Positions 8,098-16,679 of a DNA stretch of 64,000 nucleotides are shown in pieces. A program made the translations under genes and the position numbers. The stretch comes from Ramlibacter aquaticus. GTDB taxonomy: Bacteria > Pseudomonadota > Gammaproteobacteria > Burkholderiales > Burkholderiaceae_C. Below the pieces are notes generated by a model, which did no database searches, was not told the DNA's origin, and worked only from the letters and a program-made list of their open reading frames with translations. Location: positions 1 to 64,000 of the forward strand of contig NZ_JADDOJ010000003.1 in assembly GCF_015159745.1 (NCBI RefSeq). Reading direction: 5' to 3'. Numbering within the stretch: position 1 is the first letter of the stretch; the number at the start of each line of letters is the position of its first letter.

Positions 8098-8568
8098 ATG
8101 ACCATGAAATCCCGCAACCACCCCGTGACCCGCCGGTTCGCCGGGCTCGCCGTCTGGGCGCTGTGCGGCGCGGCGCTGGCCGAAGGCGGCCGGCCCGCGG
8201 TGCCCCTGCTGCCCAGGTACGTGCAGGAGTGCGCCGCCTGCCACGTCGCCTACCCGCCCGGCATGCTGCCCGCAGCGTCCTGGGAGCGCCTGATGAAGAC
8301 CCTGCCGCAGCACTTCGGCAACGACGCCTCGCTGGACGCCGCGACCCAGCGCGATCTCTCGCGCTGGCTGCAGGCCAACGCCGGCGGTGGCGCACCGCCG
8401 CCGCAGGACCGCATCACCCGCAGTGCGTGGTTCGTGCGCGAGCACAACGAGATCCCGGCCGCCGTGTGGCAGCGGCCCGCCATCCGGCAAGCATCCAACT
8501 GCGCGGCCTGCCACACCCGCGCCGACCAGGGAGATTTCAATGAACACACCGTCCGCATCCCCCGCTGA
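8098..8568 (+). CDS. Diheme cytochrome c (DHC family)
   Basis: Periplasmic electron-transfer protein of 156 residues. A signal peptide (positive N-terminus, hydrophobic FAGLAVWALCGAALA) precedes two C-A-A-C-H heme-binding sites, one near residue 46 and one near residue 140. The motif ERLMKTLPQHFGNDASLD between them is characteristic of the DHC family. Its 3' end overlaps the cytochrome b gene by 29 bases, so the two are coupled. The physiological electron donor is unknown. Confidence 0.88.
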   Translation: MTMKSRNHPVTRRFAGLAVWALCGAALAEGGRPAVPLLPRYVQECAACHVAYPPGMLPAASWERLMKTLPQHFGNDASLDAATQRDLSRWLQANAGGGAPPPQDRITRSAWFVREHNEIPAAVWQRPAIRQASNCAACHTRADQGDFNEHTVRIPR

Positions 8569-9232
8569 CGGCCGCGTCCTCGTCTGGGACGCCCCCGTGC
8601 GCGTCTTCCACTGGCTGCTCGCGGCCAGCTTCGCCGGCGCCTGGCTCACGGCCGAATCCGAAACCTGGCGCCTCGTGCACGTGACGCTGGGCTACACCCT
8701 GGCCGGCCTGGTGGCCTTCCGCGTCGTCTGGGGTCTGGTTGGCACGCGGCACGCCCGCTTCAGCGATTTCGTGCGCGGCCCGGCCGACATCTGGCGCTAC
8801 CTGCGCTCGCTGGCCACGGGGCACCCGGAACCCCATGCCGGACACAACCCGGCCGGCGCCCTGGCCATCGTGGGCCTGCTGGTCCTGGCGGCGGCCACGG
8901 CGGCTACCGGCTGGGCCAACGATGTCGACCTGGGCGGCGAGTGGGTGGAGGAGCTGCATGAAGGCCTGGCCACTGCCATGCTGGTGCTGGTCGTCGTGCA
9001 CGTGGCCGGCGTGCTCATCGGTAGCTTCGCCCACCGCGAGAACCTGGTGCGCGCCATGGTCACCGGCCGCCGCGCCGCGCCGCCGGCCGAAGCCATACGC
9101 TCCGCGCGCCGCTGGGTGGCGGTGCTGCTGGTCGCCGCCGTGGCGGGCTTCTGGGCCTTCCAGTGGCAGTCCGCCGGCTCGATCACCGGGGCGACGGGCC
9201 AGGCCGGCGTCGCCCGCGACGCCGACGACTGA
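8540..9232 (+). CDS. Cytochrome b561-type membrane protein
   Basis: Inner-membrane b-type cytochrome of 230 residues. It begins with the family motif VWDAPVRVFHWLLA, whose His is a heme ligand. About four helices and further ligand-type His residues follow (LVHVTLGY, LHEGLATAMLVLVVVHVAG). A fifth C-terminal hydrophobic segment (VAVLLVAAVAGFWAF) is present. It probably passes electrons between the quinone pool and the neighbouring diheme cytochrome. The chosen ATG lies inside the cytochrome gene and has GGGAG about 5 bases upstream. Confidence 0.88.
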   Translation: MNTPSASPADGRVLVWDAPVRVFHWLLAASFAGAWLTAESETWRLVHVTLGYTLAGLVAFRVVWGLVGTRHARFSDFVRGPADIWRYLRSLATGHPEPHAGHNPAGALAIVGLLVLAAATAATGWANDVDLGGEWVEELHEGLATAMLVLVVVHVAGVLIGSFAHRENLVRAMVTGRRAAPPAEAIRSARRWVAVLLVAAVAGFWAFQWQSAGSITGATGQAGVARDADD

Positions 9233-9249
9233 GAACGGGGCCGCGGGCG

Positions 9250-9915
9250 ATGCGCATCCTGCTGGTGGAAGACGACGTCCTGCTGGGCGACGGGCTGCGG
9301 GCCGGCCTGCGCCAGCAGGGCTTCACGGTCGACTGGGTGCGCACCGGCGACGCGGCCGAACGTGAGCTGCGCAGCGGCGCCTACGCGGCGGCCGTGCTGG
9401 ACCTCGGGCTGCCCAACCTGGACGGGCTGCAGGTGCTGGAATCGGTGCGCCGCGCCGGCGTGGCGGTCCCCGTGCTGGTGCTCACCGCACGCGACGCGGT
9501 GCCCGACCGCATCCGCGGCCTGGACGCCGGGGCCGACGACTACATCGCCAAACCGGTGGACCTGGGCGAGCTGGGCGCGCGGCTGCGCGCGCTGGTGCGC
9601 CGCGCCCATGGCCAGGCGCACGACCTGCTGCGGGCCAGCGGCGTGCAGCTCGACCCCGCCGCGCGCAGCGTCACCCAGCACGGCGTGCCGGTGCCGCTGG
9701 CCTCGCGCGAGTTCGACCTGCTGGAGGCGCTGATGCGCAACCCGGGCCGCGTGCTCACCCGCGAACAGCTGGAGCAGCACCTGTACGCCTGGGGGCGCGA
9801 GGTCGAGAGCAACGCCGTCGAGGTGCACGTGCACCACCTGCGCCGCAAGCTGGGCGCCGGCATGATCCACACCGTGCGCGGCGTGGGCTACATGCTGGCC
9901 GGCTCGCCCGCATGA
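9250..9915 (+). CDS. OmpR/QseB-type response regulator
   Basis: Cytoplasmic two-component regulator of 221 residues. The receiver domain has the acidic pair D8-D9, phospho-acceptor D51 (AAVLDLGLPNLDG), T81-type LTA and the conserved Lys in YIAKPVD. The C-terminal winged helix carries REFDLLEALMRNPGRVLTREQLEQ and VEVHVHHLRRKLG, close to QseB/PmrA. It follows the cytochrome genes after 17 bases and overlaps the kinase gene by four bases. Its kinase partner is interrupted by a stop codon, so its signalling state is uncertain. Confidence 0.92.
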   Translation: MRILLVEDDVLLGDGLRAGLRQQGFTVDWVRTGDAAERELRSGAYAAAVLDLGLPNLDGLQVLESVRRAGVAVPVLVLTARDAVPDRIRGLDAGADDYIAKPVDLGELGARLRALVRRAHGQAHDLLRASGVQLDPAARSVTQHGVPVPLASREFDLLEALMRNPGRVLTREQLEQHLYAWGREVESNAVEVHVHHLRRKLGAGMIHTVRGVGYMLAGSPA

Positions 9916-11285
9916 ACGCGGCCCCGGCCGCGGGCCGCACCCGCACCCCGTCGATCCAGCGCCGCGTGCTGGCCCTGGTGCTGGCCGCGTCGGCGGCCCT
10001 GTGGCTGGGCGCCGCCGCCCTCACCTACCTGGACGCCCGCCACGAGCTCGACGAGCTGCTGGACGCCCACCTGGCGCAGGCCGCCGCCCTGCTCGCCGTG
10101 CAGCAGTCCGGCGAGCAGGAGGCGCAGCGCGACGACGCGCCGGTGCTGCACCGCTACGCGCCGCGCGTGGCCTTCTAGGTCTTCGACGAGGGCCGGCTGG
10201 TGCTGCGTTCGGCGAACGCACCGGTCACGCCGCTGGTCGCCGCCGACCCGCGGGCCGGCGACCACTTCAGCAGCGTGGACGTGGACGGCCAGCCCTGGCG
10301 CGTGTTCCAGGCCACGGCCCGCCAGGGCGAGCTGCGGGTCATCGTCGGCGAACAGGCCGCCGCGCGCGGCGCCATCCTGCGCGCCGTGCTGCGCAGCACG
10401 CTGTGGCCGCTGCTGGTGGCGTTGCCGCTGGGCGCGCTGGCGCTGTGGTGGAGCGTGCGCGCCGGCCTCGCGCCGCTGCATGCGCTGGGCGTCGCCCTGG
10501 CGCGGCGCTCGCCCGACGACGCGCAGGCCTTCACGCTGCCGGCCGCACCGGCCGAGATCCGGCCGGTGCTGGACGCGCTCAACGGCCTGCTGGAGCGCAT
10601 CGCCGTCCTGCGCGCGGCCGAGCGGCGCTTCATCGCCGACGCCGCCCACGAGCTGCGCACCCCGATCGCCGCCATCCGCGCCCAGGCGCAGGTGGCGATG
10701 GGCGAGCCGGACGCCGCGCTGCGGACGCACGCGCTGCAGGCCACCTTGGCCGGCTGCGACCGCGCGGCCCGGCTGGCCGACCAGCTGCTGCAGCTCTCGC
10801 GGCTCGAATCCGGCGCGGCGCTGGCCTGTCAGCCGCTGGACCTGGCGGCGCTGGCGCGCCAGGCCCTGGCCGATGCGACACCCGCCGCCCTGGCGCAGGG
10901 CCAGGTGCTCTCGCTGGAGGCGGCCGGGCCGGTGACGATGCAGGGCGACGCCACGCTGCTCGGCCTGCTGCTGCGCAACCTGGTGGACAACGCGGTGCGG
11001 CACGCCGGCCCGGGCGCGCAGGTGGTGGTCACCGTGGAGGCCGGGGCCGGCCGGGCGCGCCTGGCCGTGGACGACAGCGGCCCCGGCGTCGCCGAGGAGG
11101 CGCTGCAGCGCCTGGGCGAGCGCTTCTTCCGCGTGCTGGGCACGGCCGCGAGCGGCAGCGGGCTGGGCCTGTCCATCGTGCAGCGCGTGGCCCAGGCGCA
11201 TGGCGGCACGCTGGCGCTGCGCCGCTCGCCGCTGGGCGGGCTGGGCGCGCAGGTGCTGCTGCCGCTCAGGCCGCCGGCAGGGTGA
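9912..11285 (+). pseudogene. QseC-type sensor histidine kinase interrupted by an in-frame TAG
   Basis: Full-length product would be about 457 residues: first membrane helix near 20-40, periplasmic sensor, second helix (LWPLLVALPLGALALWW), HisKA domain with H246 in DAAHELRTP, and an ATPase domain with N-box NLVDNAVRHA, DDSGPG and GSGLGLSIV. Codon 89 is TAG; the frame continues without shift (V-F-D-E-G-R-L-V-L-R-S-A-N-A-P). In relatives this site is usually Gln (FQV-D-GRLLLRS), so a CAG-to-TAG change is likely. A GTG 24 bases after the stop could restart a fragment keeping the second helix and kinase core. Sequencing error is an alternative. Confidence 0.8.
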
Positions 11286-13338
11286 AGAAGAAGGTGGCGC
11301 CGCGGTCCACCGCGGCCTCGGCCCAGACCCGGCCCCCCAGCCGGGTGATCGCCCGGTGCACGATCGCCAGGCCGATGCCGCTGCCGGGGAACTCGCTCAC
11401 GGTGTGCATGCGCTTGAAGGGCTTGAACAGGCCGGCGGCATGCGCCATGTCGAAGCCGGCGCCGTTGTCGCGCACGTAGCAGCCCACCATGCCCGGCTCG
11501 GCGGGCTCGAAGGCGCCGATCTCGATCACCGGCTGTGCCACCTGCGAGGAGTACTTGAGCGCGTTGTCCAGCAGGTTGGCGATGGCGGTGCGCAGCAGGG
11601 CCCGGTCGCCCCGGGCCTCGGGCAGGCTGCCGATGCGCCAGGTCACCTCCTGCCCGGCCTGCGGCCCATGCCCCCACTCGGCGACCATGCGGGTGAACTT
11701 CTCGTGCAGCCCGATGCGCACCGGGTGCAGCTCGGCGCGGCTGATACGCGCCAGCGCGAGCAGGCTCTCGATGATGGCGTTCATGTCCTGCGCCTGCCGC
11801 CGCACCGCCTCCACCCAGCGGCGGGTGCGCTCGGGCGCGTGCGCCAGCTCGCTGGAGAGCAGGTCGGCGTAGGAGACCAGCCGGCCCAGCGGGCTGCGCA
11901 GGTCGTGCGCCGCCGAGTACGAGAAGGCCTCCAGGTCGGCGTTGGCGATGCTCAGCTCCCGGGTGCGCTGCTGCACCCGGTGCTCCAGGTCCTGGTTCAG
12001 CGCCTGCAGGGCCTCGCGGTCGGCACGCTGCTGGGTCACGTCCTCCACGTGCGAGAGGATCAGCGGCGGTGCGTCCGGGGCCTCGCGCATCAGCGAGGCC
12101 CGGATGTGCAGCCAGGCCTCGCTGCCGTCCTTGCGCAGGATCTGCCGCGTCTCCTCGATGCGCTCCAGCGTGCCGGAGGCCAGCTGCTGCAACAGCGCGC
12201 GGCGGTTGGCGCGCACCGGCTCGGGCGTGTGCAGTTCGCTGGGCATGGCCAGCAATTCCTGCAGGCTGTAGCCCAGCAGCGTGCACATCGCCGGGTTGGC
12301 ATGCAGCCAGCGCCCCTGCACGTCCATCAGCACGATGCCGATGCTGGAGGCTTCCATGGCGGTCGCATAGCGGCGCTCGAAGCGGGCCGCGTCCAGCATC
12401 GCGCCGTCCAGCCGGCGCAGGTAGCGCGCCAGCAGCACCACCAGCAGCACCAGCCCGCCCGCGAGCACCAGCGCCACCAGGGCCCGGCTGCGGGCCCGTG
12501 TCCAGACCGGGGCCAGCAGGGCCGACTTGTCCAGGCCGCGCGCGATGATGAGGCCGGAGCCCGCCATCACGCGCCAGCTGAAGACACGCAGCACGCCGTC
12601 CACGGCCGAGCGCACCTCGGCGCTGCCGGTCGGACCGGTGCGGGCCAGCACGAGCTCGCGCACGCGCGGGTTGGCGGGCAGGCGCAGCAGCGCGCGGCCG
12701 GTGGCCGGGTCCAGGATCACGGTGGTTCCCCGGTACACCGAGGAGGCCGGGCCCAGGGCCTGCGCCAGCTGGGGCAGCCGCAATTCGGCGCGCACATAGC
12801 CCGGCACCGCACCGCGCACTTCGCACCAAAGCGGCAGCACGAACTCGCCGTCCACCGCGCTGGGCTCGGCAAAGCCCAGCAGCAGCTCGCGCTCGCCCAG
12901 GTGGGCCACGGCGATGCCGACCTGCGTGCCCGCGCGCAGGCCGCGGCGGCGCACCGGGAAATCGGCCGAGGACGCGAGCACGCCGCCCACGCCGTCGGTG
13001 TAGAGCAGGCGCGCCGCGCCGGTGGCATCCCAGAGCTCGCGCCGCAGCTGCTCGTGCAGCACCGCCTCGTCGGAATGCGCCGGCAGCAGCTGGGGATCTT
13101 CCAGCAGCAGGGCGGCGGAGATGGTGGCGTTGGCGGCGTCACGCAGGGTGGCCGACCAGGCGCTCTCCAGGGCCTGCAGCTCGGCCGCCGAGCGGGTGTC
13201 GCTGTCCTGCAGCACGGCGTCGTGGTCGCGCCAGGTGTCCAGCACCGTGACGCCGATGACCGCGGCCAGGAGGATGCCGGTGAGCAGCGCGAGGAATCTC
13301 TCGCGCCCCCGGCGGGACTGCTTCAGGCGGGACTGCAT
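11266..13338 (-). CDS. PAS-containing sensor histidine kinase with large periplasmic sensor
   Basis: Hybrid-free sensor kinase of 690 residues. After a basic N-terminus there is a membrane helix (about 16-33), a long periplasmic region (about 34-285) and a second helix (ALVALVLAGGLVLLVVLLA). A PAS domain follows (ATAMEASSIGIVLMD) and then a coiled coil. The HisKA domain has H478 in YSAAHDLRSPLG, like phytochrome-type and CHASE kinases. The ATPase domain reads NLLDNALKYS, DNGAGFD and GSGIGLAIV. Its 3' end overlaps the broken kinase gene by 20 bases, tail to tail. No response regulator is adjacent; the ligand is unknown. Confidence 0.88.
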   Translation of the reverse strand: MQSRLKQSRRGRERFLALLTGILLAAVIGVTVLDTWRDHDAVLQDSDTRSAAELQALESAWSATLRDAANATISAALLLEDPQLLPAHSDEAVLHEQLRRELWDATGAARLLYTDGVGGVLASSADFPVRRRGLRAGTQVGIAVAHLGERELLLGFAEPSAVDGEFVLPLWCEVRGAVPGYVRAELRLPQLAQALGPASSVYRGTTVILDPATGRALLRLPANPRVRELVLARTGPTGSAEVRSAVDGVLRVFSWRVMAGSGLIIARGLDKSALLAPVWTRARSRALVALVLAGGLVLLVVLLARYLRRLDGAMLDAARFERRYATAMEASSIGIVLMDVQGRWLHANPAMCTLLGYSLQELLAMPSELHTPEPVRANRRALLQQLASGTLERIEETRQILRKDGSEAWLHIRASLMREAPDAPPLILSHVEDVTQQRADREALQALNQDLEHRVQQRTRELSIANADLEAFSYSAAHDLRSPLGRLVSYADLLSSELAHAPERTRRWVEAVRRQAQDMNAIIESLLALARISRAELHPVRIGLHEKFTRMVAEWGHGPQAGQEVTWRIGSLPEARGDRALLRTAIANLLDNALKYSSQVAQPVIEIGAFEPAEPGMVGCYVRDNGAGFDMAHAAGLFKPFKRMHTVSEFPGSGIGLAIVHRAITRLGGRVWAEAAVDRGATFFFTLPAA

Positions 13339-13395
13339 GTTGAGCTGGAGTATGTCGCCAACTCATGCATGCGGCCAAGCCCCGCCCCCCTGCGT

Positions 13396-15174
13396 TCAGA
13401 AACTCTGCCAGTCGTCGTCGGTGCCGGTGCGGGCCGCCGCCGGGGCGGCGGCCGGCAGGGCGGGCACGGTGCGCGAGGCCGGCGCGCGGCTGGCTGCGCC
13501 CGGCCGGGGGGCGGCCAGGGCCGCGGGCCGGGGCGCGGCGAGGCCGGCGGGCCGCGCGGCCGGCCGGGCCAGCGCCAGGGTGGGCGCCATGGGCGCGTTG
13601 GCCGCCGGGCTGCCGGCGACGCGGAACACGGAGACCGCGCCCACCAGCTGCGCGGCCTGGGACTTCAGGCTGTCGGCGGCGGCGGCGCTCTGCTCCACCA
13701 GCGCGGCGTTCTGCTGCGTGGCCTGGTCCATCTGGTTCACGGCTTCGCCGATCTGGGCCACGCCGGCGCTCTGCTCGCGGCTGGCGGCGGCGATGCCCGC
13801 CATCAGCTGCGTCACGCGCGAGATGGAGTCGACGACCTCGCCCATGGTCGCGCCGGCCTGGTCGACCAGGGCCGTGCCCTGCTCCACCCGGCCCACGCTG
13901 TCGGTGATGAGGGCCTTGATCTCCTTGGCGGCGTCGGCGCTGCGCTGGGCCAGGTTGCGCACCTCGCTGGCGACCACGGCGAAGCCGCGGCCCTGTTCGC
14001 CGGCGCGGGCGGCTTCCACCGCCGCGTTCAGGGCCAGGATGTTGGTCTGGAAGGCGATGCCGTCGATGACGCTGATGATGTCGGCGATCTTGCGCGAGCT
14101 CTCGTTGATGCCCTTCATGGTCTGCACCACCTGGCCGACCACCTCGCCGCCGCGCGCGGCGACGCCCGAGGCCTGCTCCGCGAGCGCGTTGCCCTGCTCG
14201 GCGTTGTCCGCGTTCTGCTGCACCGTGCCGGCCAGCTGCTTCATGGAGGCGGCGGTCTGCTGCAGCGCGGAGGCCTGCTCCTCGGTGCGGCTGGAGAGGT
14301 CCTGGTTGCCCTGCGCGATCTGCGCGCTGGCCGTGGCCACGCCGTCGGCGTTGCCGCGCACGCCGCCGACGATGGCCGACAGGCTTTCCTGCATGCGGCG
14401 CAGCGCGGCCAGCAGGCTGCGGTCGTCGCCCGGACGGGTGTGGATGGCCAGGCTCAGGTCGCCGTCGGCGACGCGCCGGGCCAGCGCCACGGCGTCGGCG
14501 GGCTCGCCGCCGATCTGGCCGGTGACGTTGCGCACGATCAGCAGCGCCAGCACGCAGGCGATCACGAGCGACAGCCCGCCGATGGCGAAGATCCAGGTGC
14601 GGGCGGTGTCGTAGGCATGCGCCGCCTCGGCGGCGGCCACCTTGCTGCCCTTGTCGTTGATGTCGACCAGGGCGCCCAGCTCGCTGGCCATGGCGGTGAA
14701 GGCACTGCTGGAATCGCCGTGGAACAGCGCACGGCCGGCGGGCGCGGCCTTCTCGCCGCCGCGCGCGAGCTCGATGAGCCGGGGCCGCAACGCGATCCAG
14801 GCCTGGCGGTGCCTGGCGAACTGCTCGAAGTGCTGCCGCTCGTCGGCCGAGCTGATCAGGGGCTCGTAGCGCGCGAGCAGGCCCTGCTGCACCACGCGCA
14901 GCTCGTCCAGCTTCTTGACCTGCGAATCCAGGTCGGCCGCGTCCAGGGCCAGCAGCAGGTTGGCTTCCGCGCGGCGCAGCTGGTTGGCCGTGGTGCGGAT
15001 CTCGCCCAGCACCTTGATGCTGGGCAGCCAGTTGCCGGCGATGTCCTGCGCGGCGGCGTTGACCTGGACCAGCCGGTTCAGGGCGACGCCGCCGACCAGC
15101 AGCGTGAGGGCCAGCATGACGGCGAAGGCGAGTCCCAGCTTGGTGCTGAGTTTGGTGGAACGGGTGGCATTCAT
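13396..15174 (-). CDS. Methyl-accepting chemotaxis protein
   Basis: Transmembrane chemoreceptor of 592 residues. It has TM1 (about 14-34), a four-helix-bundle ligand domain (about 35-190), TM2 ([22 protein letters not shown]), HAMP and a long signalling coiled coil. The hairpin tip reads [19 protein letters not shown]. The tail is Ala/Pro-rich and ends D-D-D-W-Q-S-F, resembling the W-x-x-F tether that recruits methylation enzymes. The ATG beginning MNATRSTK was chosen because it directly precedes the first membrane helix. It lies 44 bases after fliA and probably feeds the CheY/CheZ pathway encoded nearby; cheA and cheW are not in the window. Confidence 0.93.
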   Translation of the reverse strand: MNATRSTKLSTKLGLAFAVMLALTLLVGGVALNRLVQVNAAAQDIAGNWLPSIKVLGEIRTTANQLRRAEANLLLALDAADLDSQVKKLDELRVVQQGLLARYEPLISSADERQHFEQFARHRQAWIALRPRLIELARGGEKAAPAGRALFHGDSSSAFTAMASELGALVDINDKGSKVAAAEAAHAYDTARTWIFAIGGLSLVIACVLALLIVRNVTGQIGGEPADAVALARRVADGDLSLAIHTRPGDDRSLLAALRRMQESLSAIVGGVRGNADGVATASAQIAQGNQDLSSRTEEQASALQQTAASMKQLAGTVQQNADNAEQGNALAEQASGVAARGGEVVGQVVQTMKGINESSRKIADIISVIDGIAFQTNILALNAAVEAARAGEQGRGFAVVASEVRNLAQRSADAAKEIKALITDSVGRVEQGTALVDQAGATMGEVVDSISRVTQLMAGIAAASREQSAGVAQIGEAVNQMDQATQQNAALVEQSAAAADSLKSQAAQLVGAVSVFRVAGSPAANAPMAPTLALARPAARPAGLAAPRPAALAAPRPGAASRAPASRTVPALPAAAPAAARTGTDDDWQSF

Positions 15175-15218
15175 GACGGGGCTCCGGGGATCGGGAGGGG
15201 ACAGGTGCGCGTGTGGGC

Positions 15219-15935
15219 CTACCACGCCTTGAGGCGGGCCCGCAGCCGCGCCACCGATTGGCTGTGCAGCTGGCAGACCCGGGATTCGGTCACGCCGAGC
15301 ACGGCGGCGATTTCCTTCAGGTTCATGTCGTGCTCGTAGTACATGCTCATCACGTACTGCTCGCGCTCGGGCAGGTCCTCGATGGCCGCCACCAGGGCCT
15401 CGCGGAAGCGCCGGTCGGAGAGCTTGGCGGCCGGGTCGGCCGAGGCGTCGGGCTCGACGTGGCGGTCCAGGTAATGGGTGTCGTTGTCGTCGGCTTCGTA
15501 GTCGTCGGTGTAGACCAGCTGCGCGCCGCGCACGTCCACCAGCATGTCGTGGTAGTCCTCCAGCGTGACGCCCATCTGCTTGGCGATCTCGCTGTCGCTG
15601 GGCGCGCGGCGCAGCCGGTGCTCCAGCACGCGCACCGCCTCGGCGATGTCGCGCTGGCTCTTGCGCACCGAGCGGGGCACCCAGTCGGTGCCGCGCAACT
15701 CGTCCAGCATCGCGCCGCGCACGCGTTGCAGGGCGAAGGTCTCGAACTGCGCGCCATGGCCGGCCTCGTAGCGCTGCATGGCCTCCATCAGGCCCATCAC
15801 GCCGGCCTGCACCAGGTCGTCCAGCTCCACGTTGGCCGGGAGCCGGCCCACCATGCGCGTCGCGGCACGGCGCACCATGGGCAGGTACTGCTCGATGCTG
15901 GCCTGGGAGTCCAGGGTTCCTTTGGCGGTGTACAT
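15219..15935 (-). CDS. fliA: RNA polymerase sigma-28 factor FliA
   Basis: Directs transcription of late flagellar, motor and chemotaxis genes and is inhibited by FlgM. The 238-residue protein has sigma-70 regions 2 ([40 protein letters not shown]), 3 (ESDSEIA-type helix) and 4 ([39 protein letters not shown]). The length is normal for FliA. It sits after flhG in the flhB-flhA-flhF-flhG-fliA order seen in many beta- and gammaproteobacteria. Five promoter-like sites matching its known consensus are present in this window. Confidence 0.96.
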   Translation of the reverse strand: MYTAKGTLDSQASIEQYLPMVRRAATRMVGRLPANVELDDLVQAGVMGLMEAMQRYEAGHGAQFETFALQRVRGAMLDELRGTDWVPRSVRKSQRDIAEAVRVLEHRLRRAPSDSEIAKQMGVTLEDYHDMLVDVRGAQLVYTDDYEADDNDTHYLDRHVEPDASADPAAKLSDRRFREALVAAIEDLPEREQYVMSMYYEHDMNLKEIAAVLGVTESRVCQLHSQSVARLRARLKAW

Positions 15936-15947
15936 GGTTCTTCTTCC

Positions 15948-16679
15948 TCAGTGCAAAGGCATGACGGCGGTTTCGAGCAGGGACTGTGCGGCCAGGCGCA
16001 GCCCGGCGGCATCCGGGGAGTCGACGCGGCCGGCGTAGCGCACGTCCACGTCCAGGAAGCGCAGCGCGGCCGCGGCGATGCGGGCGTGGTCGGTGCGGGC
16101 CTGGGCCTCGTCGGCCGCGCCCTGCACCACGCAGGCGAAGCGGCGGTAGCCGAAGCCCTCGGCCAGCTGCTTGACCAGCCCGTAGGCGTGCACGGTGCCG
16201 GCGGTGCCGGGAAACAGGCTCACGATGGGCACGCTCTCCTGCGGCGCGGCCAGGCAGGCGAGCTCGCCGGCGGGCATGGCGAGCAGCAGCTCGTCGAAGC
16301 CCTGCTGCAGCCGCGAGAAGGCCTCCAGCAGGCGCCAGGAGGGTTCGCCCGAGGCGGCGAAGGCTTCCACGCCGCGGTCGGCGCGCAGCACCCAGACGCC
16401 GCCGGCGGCGGGCTGGGCCACTTCGTCGAAGGCATGGTCGCCCTGCAGCAGGTCCATCAGTTCCAGGCGCGGACGCAGGCCGAAGGCCGAGGTGACCGCG
16501 CCGCGGCCGGCGTCCACCACCAGGGTGCGGCGCCCCAGCGAGGCCAGGGCCTGCGCCAGCTGGGCGATCCAGGGCGCTGGGCCCTGGTGCTCGGCCAGGG
16601 GGAAGGCCAGCACGCCCAGCGCCGGCGGCGCCATCAGCGCGCGCAGGCCGGCCGCCTGGTCCAGTCCGCCATCAAGCAT
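15948..16679 (-). CDS. flhG: FlhG/FleN-like MinD-family protein lacking a Walker A motif
   Basis: By position between flhF and fliA, and by size (243 residues), this is the FlhG/FleN flagellar-number regulator. The MinD-like fold is suggested by [28 protein letters not shown] and [17 protein letters not shown]. However, the ATP-binding P-loop K-G-G-x-G-K-T that should follow the first strand is replaced by A-E-H-Q-G-P-A-P-W. It therefore probably does not bind or hydrolyse ATP in the usual way. It overlaps flhF by eight bases. Function in FlhF control is inferred from context, not from intact catalytic residues. Confidence 0.75.
   Translation of the reverse strand: MLDGGLDQAAGLRALMAPPALGVLAFPLAEHQGPAPWIAQLAQALASLGRRTLVVDAGRGAVTSAFGLRPRLELMDLLQGDHAFDEVAQPAAGGVWVLRADRGVEAFAASGEPSWRLLEAFSRLQQGFDELLLAMPAGELACLAAPQESVPIVSLFPGTAGTVHAYGLVKQLAEGFGYRRFACVVQGAADEAQARTDHARIAAAALRFLDVDVRYAGRVDSPDAAGLRLAAQSLLETAVMPLH

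Noticed and set aside
7059-8117. Treating the full leftward open frame as an intact, extended ModA
   Set aside because: The extra N-terminal residues are the exact antisense of the DUF1924 cytochrome, contain no signal peptide and are not ModA-like. A truncated modA is the better reading.
11200-15339. A 1,379-codon open frame on the plus strand across the kinase and chemoreceptor
   Set aside because: It is the complement of two clear leftward genes and is low-complexity (His/Gln/Arg/Ala-rich), as typical for a shadow frame.
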